Positions 1 through 8,126 of a stretch of 42,778 nt of DNA are shown one piece after another. The stretch comes from an uncultured Clostridia bacterium. GTDB lineage: Bacteria; Bacillota; Clostridia; UBA1381. The stretch spans positions 1 through 42,778 of the forward strand of contig CAJFNT010000010.1 of assembly GCA_904395315.1 (NCBI GenBank). Direction: 5' to 3'. Every line of letters begins with the position of its first letter. The first letter of the stretch is position 1. The position numbers were made by a program, and so were the translations under genes. The notes under the pieces were generated by a model that was not told where the DNA came from, did not search any database, and saw nothing but the letters and a program-made list of their open reading frames with translations.

Positions 1-3000
1 GAGGTAGATCATTCCGCTTTCATTGTCATAGAATTCTCCCGCATAGCATATTGGATTCGAACTGAATCTGCTGCCGGGATCATATCCGTCCACAATCTCG
101 CCCCATGCGTTATATATAGCCGAAAAGCTTTTTGCGCCGCTTTCTGTTACTGCGTATACAATATCTCCATGAGCGTTTTTCATGTAGTAGGATGTCGTGC
201 CGCTTTGAGTGCGTGAAATATACCCATCCGCACCCATCACATTTATGGCATACGGCTGACCTTCCCGGCTCTCGTTAATAACATTTCCACCGTCATAATA
301 GTATGTTGTTGTAACATCAGGGCATATATCATAACTCATTGTTTTTGATGCCCGCAGACCGTCCGCATAGTAAGTATACGTTGCCGAGTAGCCATAGCTG
401 TCGGAATATGCGATAAGCTGACCAAAATCATTGTAAGTGTATGTTTCTTCCGAGCTTTGATACATTTCCGGATAGTCCGGATGATTGGAATGCTTTGATG
501 AGCTTATCAGGTCCCCATTAGCGTTATATGAATAATCGGTGTGCCAGTCTGATAATACAGAACCAACGGATGTTTCGCTGTATGCATTATTAACATCCGA
601 TTCAATAATGCGGTTGTTGGCATCATATTCATAAACCGCATCACTATCATAAGTTGATGAAGTTATATTTCCATGAGTGTCGTATTCATAATCGCTTCGA
701 TGAACGCCCGGAGCCCATTCTCTTGACAGCCTGTTTACGGTATCGTAGCTGTAATCGGTCGTTGTACTTCCCTGACCTACGATGTTGTCTATACGCTTTA
801 TAACGTTGCCTGAATTATCATATGTATATGTATGATTCGTATAAACTGATGAGCTTGCGGATGTGTTTTCCATATATGACACACGTCCCGCATAGTCGTA
901 TTCATATGAGGTCTCGATGCCGTTCGGTCCGGACGAGCCTTTTATGCTGCCGTTGTCATTATACGAATATGAAGTTGTCTTCTGCGCAGCTGAGCCGCTG
1001 TATTTCTCGGTGACAGAGGACATAAGCCCCCTGCTGTTATACGTGTAATTTGTTATATTTCCGAAGCAGTCGGTCATGCTGAGCAGATTCTTATTTGCAT
1101 CATAGCTTGTATATGATATCTTTTTGCCGTCAGGATACTCCTTTGACGCGAGTGTGCCGTCATCATTATACTCATACGTTATCGTGCCGGTCTCGTTGGC
1201 AGCTGTTATCATGTTTCCCATATCGTCATATGTATAGGTTATCTGACTGCTGCCCTTTGCCGTCTTTGTAAGGCGGTTCATGCTGTCATAAGTGTTATAC
1301 GTATATACATTGTTCTTATCTTTATATTCTGTAAGGTTGCCGGCGGGATCATATTTGTATTCTTCGGTGAAGCCCATGGGATCGGTCGTTTTTACGATCC
1401 TTCCCATAGTGTCATATTCACTGTAGGTGATCTGTCCGGCCTGATCGGTCTCGGTGATATTCCCTGCGGCATCATATGTGAATTTAGCTCCGTATTCTTC
1501 GCTGCCGCTTCCGCTGACCTGTGAGGTAGTGTTTCCGTTTATATCATACGTATATTCAGTCGGCCGGTTCTCGCCGTCCACAGTCTTTATAAGCCTGTCA
1601 AGATCGTCATATGTATTTGTCTCAGTTATAACAAGCTGAGCGTTTGTGGGAAGAGACGTTATGTTTTCCCAGTCGGTATCCGCGCCAATGCTTGAAAAAT
1701 TCTTTATGACCGCATTTTTATAGTTCCTCCCGCGGAGATCGGAATAGGATATGCTCGCTTTATTATCCTGATCGACAGTGATCACAGCAGAGCATTTTTG
1801 ACTACCGTCAAAGAAAACGTCATAGTAATATGTCCTTATCGGTTCAGATGATGTTTCGTTTACTATGGGATATATTGCTTTTGTTTGACGATTATATACG
1901 TCGTAGCTGAAATCGGTATAGTTTTTTTCTGCATCGGTTATCATTTCTATATTATTGAATGTGTCACGAGAATATTGGATCAAGTCCGAAAATTTGTTTT
2001 CAGTAGGGTTCTTTTCACTTACAGTTACAATATCGCCGTAACTGTTGAACCAGTACTGTAAACAATAGCCGTTTTCATATTCTACAGTCATAGGATTTGC
2101 GCTGTATGATATGTCAGAAGCGTATCCGCCGTAGTTTATATTTATTTCGGTTCCGTCCGGAAGAGTCTCTTTTGTGATATTTCCTCTTGCATCATATTCA
2201 TAATACGTTATATTTTCTTTACCATCTTTAACTGAAAGAATATTACCGTTATCGGGATCATAAGTGTATGTTTCGCTGAATGCAATATCATCTCCGTACA
2301 TTACATATTTCTCATATGGAAGACAAAAATCATTTGTGTAACGGTAATCATCAAGATATTCGATCATGTTATTCCCGGTGCGTATTGCTTTTGAGATCTG
2401 ACGGTGTTTTGAGTCGTATGAATATGTTGTCTTAGATAAAATATTTCCTGTATCAGGGTCTTCAGCATATTCAGCGGTTATATCACCGTAATTATTCCTT
2501 TCTGTATGGTATATGTACACACATTCGTTATTCCGTTCTGTTTCTGTTAATGTAAGATACCAGTTTGTATATTGATATGTAGTATCTTCATACAATGAAT
2601 TGTCAATATATGTTTTTATATTGGTTAATTGATCTTTCTCGTTGTATGTGTAATCTTCTTTGTATGTTATGTAATTACCTGATGAATTGTACGTTTTGAC
2701 CTCCTTGGAATCAGGGCAATGTTCATGGTTCCTTGAGAAAGATGTAACCTCTTTTTTCAGCAGAATATTTGTGTTATCTTCTTTTTTGTATGTACTAACG
2801 CTTTTTGAAGTGGGTGTAAATTCCGAAACTACTAATTTATTATTTTCAAATGTTTCAGTATATTTTGTATTTTCGGTTCTGGATGTTTCGCTTGGAAGAA
2901 GATAATCTCCCGATGAATATGCGTCATCATTCTTGTATTTACCTGTGACTCTTAATGTCCATGTGCGTGTGCTGGTATGGTCATATTTCTCTATTTCAGG

Positions 3001-4593
3001 TGAATATGTATATTGGTCACAATGTCCCGCTTCATTATATATTTCTGTAGGCACAACAAACACATAATAATCTGAGCCGCTGAAATAACTGCTGACGGGT
3101 CCTCTGTACGTTTCCATTTGATAATCGTCATATGTAAAATGAGCACATTCTAAAGTGGATCCGTTGCTGATTTTTTCTATGTATGATAGTACAGGACAAG
3201 TTCTGCTCCAGCTTATTGATGATTCACCGTATGCGAGAGTAATCAGAGTTTTATAGTATCTTATAATATTACCGCCTGGCAATATTATTTCGGTTCGGTC
3301 ATCATAGTATGCAACAATTATTTCCTTTCCTTCGGATTCTGCTTTTGTCAGATCTCCATTTGTATATGTGTAATTAATTATATTTCCGTATTTGTCTACA
3401 CTCTTATACAAAAGTCCGGCATTATCAAGATATTCCTTACTGCCATCAATATATGTAATAAGTATTTCACCGCCGCCGTTTGATTCTACTTCTACATCAT
3501 TATAATAATTATTTTTTACAGAGTTGCCGGAATACTTAATACTGCGACCGTCTTTTAGGTATATTATTCTTGATTCTCTTCGGGTAAGATTGAACCTCCA
3601 GCCTACTCCGAGAGCGGATTGCTTCAAAGAGGTTAAATTAGATATTACGCCGCCGTCCACATCTTCATATACATATCCTGCCCCCTTGGCCTCGGAAACA
3701 TCATATACAAGATCGAGAGACATGTATCCATTGCTCAGCGGAACTGATATATCATTGCGTACATATCTGAGATTGCCGCTTTTATCGTCTATATAGATGT
3801 TTGAACCTTCATTTTTATAATACTTAGGCGCGGTTATAGCCTGTGCCAGAACATCTTCTCTGTCGTCAGAAGCAGCTGCTATGGAATTAGGTCCTGAAAT
3901 ATCTTCCTCTTCTGGGAGAATATCATTGTCAGCATAGATATCCTGAACTTCACCGTATATATCGGACGAATCGTCAATGTCACGTACCGTTCCTCGGAAA
4001 ATGTTTTCGTCTATAGCTGTAAGCGGGTCGGGATCTTCGCACCGGCCTTCCGATACATTTCTCCGATACCGCATAAATGCGTTCATGACAGCTGTGGGCG
4101 AGTTATCCGCAAGCAATGCCTTTAACGCGTCTTTTTCATCGTTCGAAACGCGGTCATCGCGGAGGATACATATGAGCAGCTTGTATATCTCGTTGGATTC
4201 GGAATATGCCGTAATAACGTTTATCTCGTTTTCCGAAAATTCAGCGCTAAGTATCTCTTGCGCGGTTTCCGCTGGCTCAGAAACGTTTTGAGCATAATAT
4301 GTATTGAGTTTGTCGATCTCATTTTGGTTTCCTGTGATTATCTGAAAATAGGTGATGTAATAGTCTTCAAAAGTTTTTTCATCCGTGCCGTATATCTCTT
4401 CATCGGAAAAATATACATCCTCTGTATCCGAAATCAGCTTGTCCGGAACTTCCTCGGGATAAACGACGCCGGATCCTGCATCCTGTATGCTGCCGGAAAA
4501 ACTGAGAGCATCAGGTGAAACATCGGCGGCAAGCGCGCATATGTCAAAGCACATCAGCGCGGATAAAATGATAGAAATGACTTTCTTTTTCAT
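1..4593 (-). CDS. Secreted YD-repeat (Rhs-family) protein, C-terminus beyond window
   Basis: This open frame starts at an ATG (4593) preceded by a GGGGAGG ribosome site and runs without a stop to base 1, giving 1531 codons of an unfinished gene. It begins with a classical signal peptide (MKKK, hydrophobic core, ALAA cleavage region). About 250 residues of acidic, non-repetitive sequence follow. The rest is dense YD repeats (YTYDDMGN, YEYDANN, YKYDPAGN and similar), which fold into the beta-shell of Rhs/teneurin-like proteins. The last visible residues (GEFYDNESGMIYL) match the start of the conserved Rhs core, normally followed by RARYYDP and then a variable, often toxic, C-terminal tip. That tip and any immunity gene are outside the window. 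A Gram-positive, Sec-secreted form would be exported or wall-associated. The family call is firm; the role is inferred. Confidence 0.93.
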   Translation of the reverse strand, partial: MKKKVISIILSALMCFDICALAADVSPDALSFSGSIQDAGSGVVYPEEVPDKLISDTEDVYFSDEEIYGTDEKTFEDYYITYFQIITGNQNEIDKLNTYYAQNVSEPAETAQEILSAEFSENEINVITAYSESNEIYKLLICILRDDRVSNDEKDALKALLADNSPTAVMNAFMRYRRNVSEGRCEDPDPLTAIDENIFRGTVRDIDDSSDIYGEVQDIYADNDILPEEEDISGPNSIAAASDDREDVLAQAITAPKYYKNEGSNIYIDDKSGNLRYVRNDISVPLSNGYMSLDLVYDVSEAKGAGYVYEDVDGGVISNLTSLKQSALGVGWRFNLTRRESRIIYLKDGRSIKYSGNSVKNNYYNDVEVESNGGGEILITYIDGSKEYLDNAGLLYKSVDKYGNIINYTYTNGDLTKAESEGKEIIVAYYDDRTEIILPGGNIIRYYKTLITLAYGESSISWSRTCPVLSYIEKISNGSTLECAHFTYDDYQMETYRGPVSSYFSGSDYYVFVVPTEIYNEAGHCDQYTYSPEIEKYDHTSTRTWTLRVTGKYKNDDAYSSGDYLLPSETSRTENTKYTETFENNKLVVSEFTPTSKSVSTYKKEDNTNILLKKEVTSFSRNHEHCPDSKEVKTYNSSGNYITYKEDYTYNEKDQLTNIKTYIDNSLYEDTTYQYTNWYLTLTETERNNECVYIYHTERNNYGDITAEYAEDPDTGNILSKTTYSYDSKHRQISKAIRTGNNMIEYLDDYRYTNDFCLPYEKYVMYGDDIAFSETYTYDPDNGNILSVKDGKENITYYEYDARGNITKETLPDGTEININYGGYASDISYSANPMTVEYENGYCLQYWFNSYGDIVTVSEKNPTENKFSDLIQYSRDTFNNIEMITDAEKNYTDFSYDVYNRQTKAIYPIVNETSSEPIRTYYYDVFFDGSQKCSAVITVDQDNKASISYSDLRGRNYKNAVIKNFSSIGADTDWENITSLPTNAQLVITETNTYDDLDRLIKTVDGENRPTEYTYDINGNTTSQVSGSGSEEYGAKFTYDAAGNITETDQAGQITYSEYDTMGRIVKTTDPMGFTEEYKYDPAGNLTEYKDKNNVYTYNTYDSMNRLTKTAKGSSQITYTYDDMGNMITAANETGTITYEYNDDGTLASKEYPDGKKISYTSYDANKNLLSMTDCFGNITNYTYNSRGLMSSVTEKYSGSAAQKTTSYSYNDNGSIKGSSGPNGIETSYEYDYAGRVSYMENTSASSSVYTNHTYTYDNSGNVIKRIDNIVGQGSTTTDYSYDTVNRLSREWAPGVHRSDYEYDTHGNITSSTYDSDAVYEYDANNRIIESDVNNAYSETSVGSVLSDWHTDYSYNANGDLISSSKHSNHPDYPEMYQSSEETYTYNDFGQLIAYSDSYGYSATYTYYADGLRASKTMSYDICPDVTTTYYYDGGNVINESREGQPYAINVMGADGYISRTQSGTTSYYMKNAHGDIVYAVTESGAKSFSAIYNAWGEIVDGYDPGSRFSSNPICYAGEFYDNESGMIYL

Positions 4594-4647
4594 ATTCAAT
4601 TACCTCCCCCAAATTATGCAACCTAATTATGTATACCTTACAAATTT

Positions 4648-4676
4648 ATTCTAACATGAGAATAATAGCATGTCAA
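4648..4676 (-). promoter_or_regulatory. Sigma-A promoter of the YD-repeat gene
   Basis: On the minus strand TTGACA (4671-4676) and TAGAAT (4648-4653) are separated by exactly 17 bp, about 50 bp upstream of the start codon. Confidence 0.75.
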
Positions 4677-4801
4677 GTATGAATAAAATATTTATATAAT
4701 ATGAACATTTTGTTGTGCAGTTTTTTGTGCAAAAAGGCGGACGGCTTTTTTTATAAAAAATTTTCCTGTAATATCGGACGTTTATCGGAGCATAATAATA
4801 A

Positions 4802-4829
4802 TGCGTTACGGAGGAGATTCCGATAACGC
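4802..4829 (+). other. Hairpin in the leader of the DUF1540 gene
   Basis: GCGTTA and TAACGC arms enclose a smaller GGA/TCC stem and the purine-rich GGAGGAGA. No T-run follows, so it is not an intrinsic terminator. It could be part of the 5' untranslated region of the small gene at 4863. No function can be assigned. Confidence 0.35.
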
Positions 4830-4862
4830 GATTCCATTTCTATTGTTCGGGAGGAAACTCAA

Positions 4863-5033
4863 ATGAGCTGCAATTGTGATCCAAATAAGAGCATCAAGTG
4901 CACAGTGACACAGTGCAAGAATCACTGCAAGGACAGTGACTATTGCTCTTTGTCAAGTATCATGGTAGGAACGCACGAGTCAAATCCGACTATGATCGAG
5001 TGCACAGACTGTACTTCTTTTCAGCTGAAGTAA
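4863..5033 (+). CDS. DUF1540 domain mini-protein
   Basis: This is a 56-residue gene with an ATG preceded by GGGAGGA at good spacing. The protein carries the DUF1540 pattern: an N-terminal CxC, then IKCTVTQCKNHCKDSDYC, a VG.H.S segment and a final CTDCTSF. It has nine cysteines in 56 residues, so a small metal-bound or disulfide-stabilised fold is likely. DUF1540 proteins are common in Clostridia and Bacilli and have no settled function. The gene stands alone between divergent and convergent neighbours. The family call rests on the cysteine spacing; nothing in the context says what it does. Confidence 0.85.
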   Translation: MSCNCDPNKSIKCTVTQCKNHCKDSDYCSLSSIMVGTHESNPTMIECTDCTSFQLK

Positions 5034-5072
5034 ACGGAAAACGCAGAACGTCATTTTATCCGAAAATGACAG

Positions 5073-5096
5073 AAACGGACGGCAACTGCCGTCCGT
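5073..5096 (+). terminator. Perfect hairpin downstream of the DUF1540 gene
   Basis: A 10-bp perfect stem (AACGGACGGC / GCCGTCCGTT) with an AACT loop lies 40 bp after the stop codon. There is no T-run directly after it on the plus strand, so it may act as a 3' stabiliser or together with the next hairpin. Confidence 0.45.
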
Positions 5097-5101
5097 TACA
5101 T

Positions 5102-5149
5102 AAAAAGGGCAGGGGAGACGCCTTGGCAATGGCGCCGTCCTCTGCCTTT
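5102..5149 (-). terminator. Intrinsic terminator of kdgK
   Basis: On the minus strand, shortly after the kdgK stop, an imperfect GC-rich stem (AAAGGCAGAGGA with partner CCCCTGCCCTTT, GGCGCC in the apical part) is followed by a TTTTT run. Confidence 0.65.
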
Positions 5150-5164
5150 GTATATATTCGTTTA

Positions 5165-6196
5165 TTATCTCTGTACGCGGCCCGAACCGTCTCCGCCTGC
5201 GAGAGTCTCTACCTCTTCTCTTGTAACGAGGTTGAAATCTCCGGGGATCGTGTGCTTCAGAGCTGATGCCGCAACACCGAACTCAAGAGCTTCCTTGAAG
5301 TTCTTGCCGTCGAGGAAACCGCAGATCGTACCGCCGGCAAAGCTGTCTCCGCCGCCTACACGGTCAACGATCGGATGTACTCTGTATTCCTTTGAATGAT
5401 AGAACTCGTTATCCTCGCTTGAGTAGATGCATGCCGACCAGCCGTTATCCGAAGCCGACTTTGAAACTCTGAGCGATGAAATAACATACTTGAATCCGAA
5501 CTTGTCTACCATCTGCTTGAAGATGCTCTCATAGCCTGCAAGATTGAGCTCGCCGCTTGTAACATCTGTATTCTCCGGCTTGAAACCGAGCACCTTGTCC
5601 GCATCCTCTTCGTTTCCGATGCAAACATCAACATACTGCATAAGGTTTGACATTACCTTCTGAGCTTTTTCTGATGACCAAAGCTTCTTTCTGAAGTTGA
5701 GGTCACATGAAACGGTCACGCCGTGAGCCTTTGCAGCCTTGCACGCGAGCTCTGTAAGCTCTGCTGCCGCATCCGATACGGCGGGAGTTATGCCTGTGAA
5801 GTGGAACCAGTCAGCGCCCTCGAAGATCTCGTCAAAATTGAAATCGTCAGCTGTAGCTGTAGCGATCGACGAGTTTGCACGGTCATATGTAACGTTTGAA
5901 GGACGCATAGAGGCGCCTGTCTCGAGGAAGTAGATGCCGAGTCTGTCTCCGCCCTTTGCGATGTGCTTTGTCTCAACGCCGTACTTGCGAAGAGCAGCTA
6001 TAGCGCACTGGCCGATCGGGTTCTCGGGTACCTTTGAAACGAACTCTGCCTCGTGGCCGTAGTTAGCGAGCGATACCGCAACGTTAGCCTCGCCGCCGCC
6101 GTAGTTTATATCAAACTGTGTAGCCTGGATATACTTTTGGTTTCCGGGTGTGGACAATCTGAGCATGATCTCACCCATAGTAACAACTTTTGCCAT
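5165..6196 (-). CDS. kdgK: 2-keto-3-deoxygluconate kinase (PfkB family)
   Basis: KdgK phosphorylates 2-keto-3-deoxygluconate to KDPG with ATP in the cytoplasm, a late step of pectin/uronate catabolism. The 343-residue protein has the PfkB N-terminal signature (GGGEANVAVSLANYG, near residue 33) and the C-terminal nucleotide-binding signature RVGGGDSFAGG (near 280), whose aspartate is the catalytic base. The length is normal for the family. The gene follows eda in the same direction with a 66-bp gap, so kinase and aldolase together turn KDG into pyruvate and glyceraldehyde 3-phosphate. The start ATG has an AGGGGA ribosome site about 13 bp upstream. The KDG substrate is inferred from the eda neighbour; other PfkB sugar kinases look similar. 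Confidence 0.9.
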   Translation of the reverse strand: MAKVVTMGEIMLRLSTPGNQKYIQATQFDINYGGGEANVAVSLANYGHEAEFVSKVPENPIGQCAIAALRKYGVETKHIAKGGDRLGIYFLETGASMRPSNVTYDRANSSIATATADDFNFDEIFEGADWFHFTGITPAVSDAAAELTELACKAAKAHGVTVSCDLNFRKKLWSSEKAQKVMSNLMQYVDVCIGNEEDADKVLGFKPENTDVTSGELNLAGYESIFKQMVDKFGFKYVISSLRVSKSASDNGWSACIYSSEDNEFYHSKEYRVHPIVDRVGGGDSFAGGTICGFLDGKNFKEALEFGVAASALKHTIPGDFNLVTREEVETLAGGDGSGRVQR

Positions 6197-6262
6197 AATA
6201 AATTGATTTTCCCCTTTCGTATTGCGGGACGCTCATGTGCGCCGCCGCGCGTTTAAGTCTTA

Positions 6263-6919
6263 TTATTTAGCGATCTCTGCGCGCGCTGCCTTTATATTCT
6301 CAACGAACTTCTTGGCTGTTTCTGTAATTGCCGCATAGTCGCCTGTCTTTGCGCCCTTTGTGAGCGATGAGCCGGCTCCTACCGCAACCACGCCTGCCTT
6401 GATCCAGTCCGCAACGTTGTCAACGTCAACTCCGCCTGTAGGCATCATTTGAGCCTGCGGAAGCGGTCCCTTGATGTCCTTTATGATCTTAGGTCCGTAA
6501 AGGTCAGCAGGGAATATCTTGACGATGTCAGCGCCTGCCTCCATAGCTGTGATGACCTCAGTTATAGTAGCGCATCCCGGCATATACGGTACTCTGTATC
6601 TGTTGCAGAGCTTTGCAGTCTCGGCATTGAATGCCGGTGAAACGATGAAGTTAGCGCCGGCGAGAATAGCCGCTCTTGCCGTTTCCGGATCGAGGACTGT
6701 TCCTGCTCCGAGCATCATTTCTCCGTTCTTATATTTTTCAGCAAGCGCCGATATTACCTTGTCAGCGCCCGGAACCGTGAATGTGAGCTCAATGCCGGTG
6801 CAGCCGCCTGCAAGACAAGCATCGCAGATTTTTATGGCTTCATCTGCACTGTTCGCGCGTACGACCGCAACGATACCGCAGTCTGTAAGCTGCTGTAAAA
6901 CTTGTTCCTTCTTTATCAT
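6263..6919 (-). CDS. eda: KDPG/KHG aldolase (2-dehydro-3-deoxy-phosphogluconate aldolase)
   Basis: The enzyme cleaves KDPG to pyruvate and glyceraldehyde 3-phosphate. The 218-residue protein shows the class-I KDPG aldolase landmarks: VVRA with Arg21, the GIELTFTVP segment with catalytic Glu44, GAGTVLDPE, FIVSPAF, and ADIVKIFPA whose Lys134 would form the Schiff base. TGGV and GVGSSL-like motifs for phosphate binding follow. The ATG has a strong GGAGGAAT ribosome site. The gene is first in a two-gene unit with kdgK and has its own promoter overlapped by an inverted repeat, so substrate-controlled expression is likely. Confidence 0.94.
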   Translation of the reverse strand: MIKKEQVLQQLTDCGIVAVVRANSADEAIKICDACLAGGCTGIELTFTVPGADKVISALAEKYKNGEMMLGAGTVLDPETARAAILAGANFIVSPAFNAETAKLCNRYRVPYMPGCATITEVITAMEAGADIVKIFPADLYGPKIIKDIKGPLPQAQMMPTGGVDVDNVADWIKAGVVAVGAGSSLTKGAKTGDYAAITETAKKFVENIKAARAEIAK

Positions 6920-6952
6920 TGGAAATTCCTCCTTGCATATTAAACTAATATT

Positions 6953-6981
6953 ATTCTATCATATTTCACATGAATTTGCAA
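6953..6981 (-). promoter_or_regulatory. Promoter of eda-kdgK
   Basis: The minus strand has TTGCAA (6976-6981), a 17-bp spacer and TAGAAT (6953-6958), placing the start of transcription about 25 bp before the eda ATG. The -35 hexamer lies within one arm of an inverted repeat. Confidence 0.7.
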
Positions 6982-6993
6982 GTGATTGCAAAT
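6974..6993. promoter_or_regulatory. Operator-like inverted repeat overlapping the eda -35
   Basis: ATTTGCAA and TTGCAAAT form perfect 8-bp arms around a 4-bp centre. The repeat covers the eda -35 hexamer, the typical position for a repressor that blocks RNA polymerase. KDG catabolism is commonly controlled by LacI- or GntR-type regulators, but the protein that binds here is not in the window. Confidence 0.6.
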
Positions 6994-6998
6994 ATTTT

Positions 6999-8126
6999 TC
7001 AGCTCTTTTTTGCCGATTTTTTTGTATCAGGGTTTTTCCCAATCTGCAGTCCTGTTATATCCGCGTCAAAGTCCTCCGGTACATTTACAAGTCCTATGGA
7101 TTTTGAATGAGCTATTATGTCAGCATTGTCAGCGGTATCGCCGGGATCAGCGAACACAGGCTCTATGTTGATCTTTGTCTCGTCTATATGTTCGGAGAGA
7201 GGACCGTTTTGTCTGATCATTGCGTTGGAAAACATTTTTGCTATCAGAGTCCCGCCGATGTCATTGGTGTGTGTATAGTCGCGCTCATCGCCTTTGCAGC
7301 GGAAAAATTGCCATGACTTTACAGGGCCGGCCGCCTCCATATAATCGGTGGTCGCTTTCCATAGGTCGATAAATGCGGCTCCGTTCCGCTCGGCGGCGGC
7401 TTTTGCGGCGTTTCTGTAGCCTCCCAATAGGTTTTTGAGATGCCCGTCAGGCTCGAATATTATCCTGTTTATAGGGGAGCATACGATAGGTTCGGCTCCC
7501 TTCGATCTGGCTATGCCTATGAGTGTGTCAAGATTTTTACTGTAACCTCCGTCGGCTGCAAGCTCGGGCTTTTTCTGGTCATTATGACCAAACTCTATCA
7601 CCATGAGATCTCCCGGTCTTATCTTGTTTTCAAATGCCGTTAGATTTGACTCCATAAATTCGGCTGTGCATGATCCGGACTGCGCGTGATTTGAAACGGC
7701 AACGGTGTTTTTTGTGAGCATTGGGAATGCCTGCCCCCAGCCGCAGTACGTTTCAGACGGCACGAACGGATATTCCGCCGGCTGATCGGTCACTGTGGAG
7801 TCGCCGCAGATATATACTGTCGGGACATATACGGGAGACGCCGCCGCGGTCGCAGTGATATTTCCGTCACAGACTATCTGCAGCCGTATCCCGTCTGCCT
7901 CTCTCGGCTCGTCACCATAAAAATTCCTGCCGCAGACATTTACGATGAAAGTGAATGATCTCGTCTCGCCCGATCTTATCCTTTCGTCTCTTGCAAAAAA
8001 GCTTCTGTTCTGCGCGAATATGCAGAAGCATGTGTCGCTGTGCGCCTTTATATCGACTGTTACCTCGTAGTTTCCATCGGGGACCGCAAGAGAGATCTCA
8101 AGCGGTTCCTCGTTGTATGAATTCAT
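6999..8126 (-). CDS. SGNH/GDSL hydrolase, rhamnogalacturonan acetylesterase-like
   Basis: This 375-residue protein has two parts. Residues 1-100 form a beta-rich N-terminal domain (SLAVPDGNYEVTVDI start) typical of YesT/YesY-like rhamnogalacturonan acetylesterases. An SGNH esterase domain follows: GDSTVTD with nucleophile Ser110, a block II Gly near 151, GHND with Asn182, and a C-terminal DYTH segment supplying the Asp/His pair. It should remove acetyl groups from pectic oligosaccharides. There is no signal peptide, so it acts inside the cell on imported oligomers. Its ATG overlaps the fbp stop by 4 bp (ATGA), indicating translational coupling. Exact substrate is inferred from the family and the pectin context. 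Confidence 0.85.
   Translation of the reverse strand: MNSYNEEPLEISLAVPDGNYEVTVDIKAHSDTCFCIFAQNRSFFARDERIRSGETRSFTFIVNVCGRNFYGDEPREADGIRLQIVCDGNITATAAASPVYVPTVYICGDSTVTDQPAEYPFVPSETYCGWGQAFPMLTKNTVAVSNHAQSGSCTAEFMESNLTAFENKIRPGDLMVIEFGHNDQKKPELAADGGYSKNLDTLIGIARSKGAEPIVCSPINRIIFEPDGHLKNLLGGYRNAAKAAAERNGAAFIDLWKATTDYMEAAGPVKSWQFFRCKGDERDYTHTNDIGGTLIAKMFSNAMIRQNGPLSEHIDETKINIEPVFADPGDTADNADIIAHSKSIGLVNVPEDFDADITGLQIGKNPDTKKSAKKS

Noticed and set aside
600-3500. Repeated motifs that could suggest a CRISPR or tandem DNA repeat
   Set aside because: They are degenerate codons for YD-repeat protein motifs at irregular spacing; there are no identical repeats with unique spacers.
6519-7106. Plus-strand frame opposite eda and the esterase end
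   Set aside because: Antisense to eda, with no plausible start signal; composition is that of a reverse-strand shadow.
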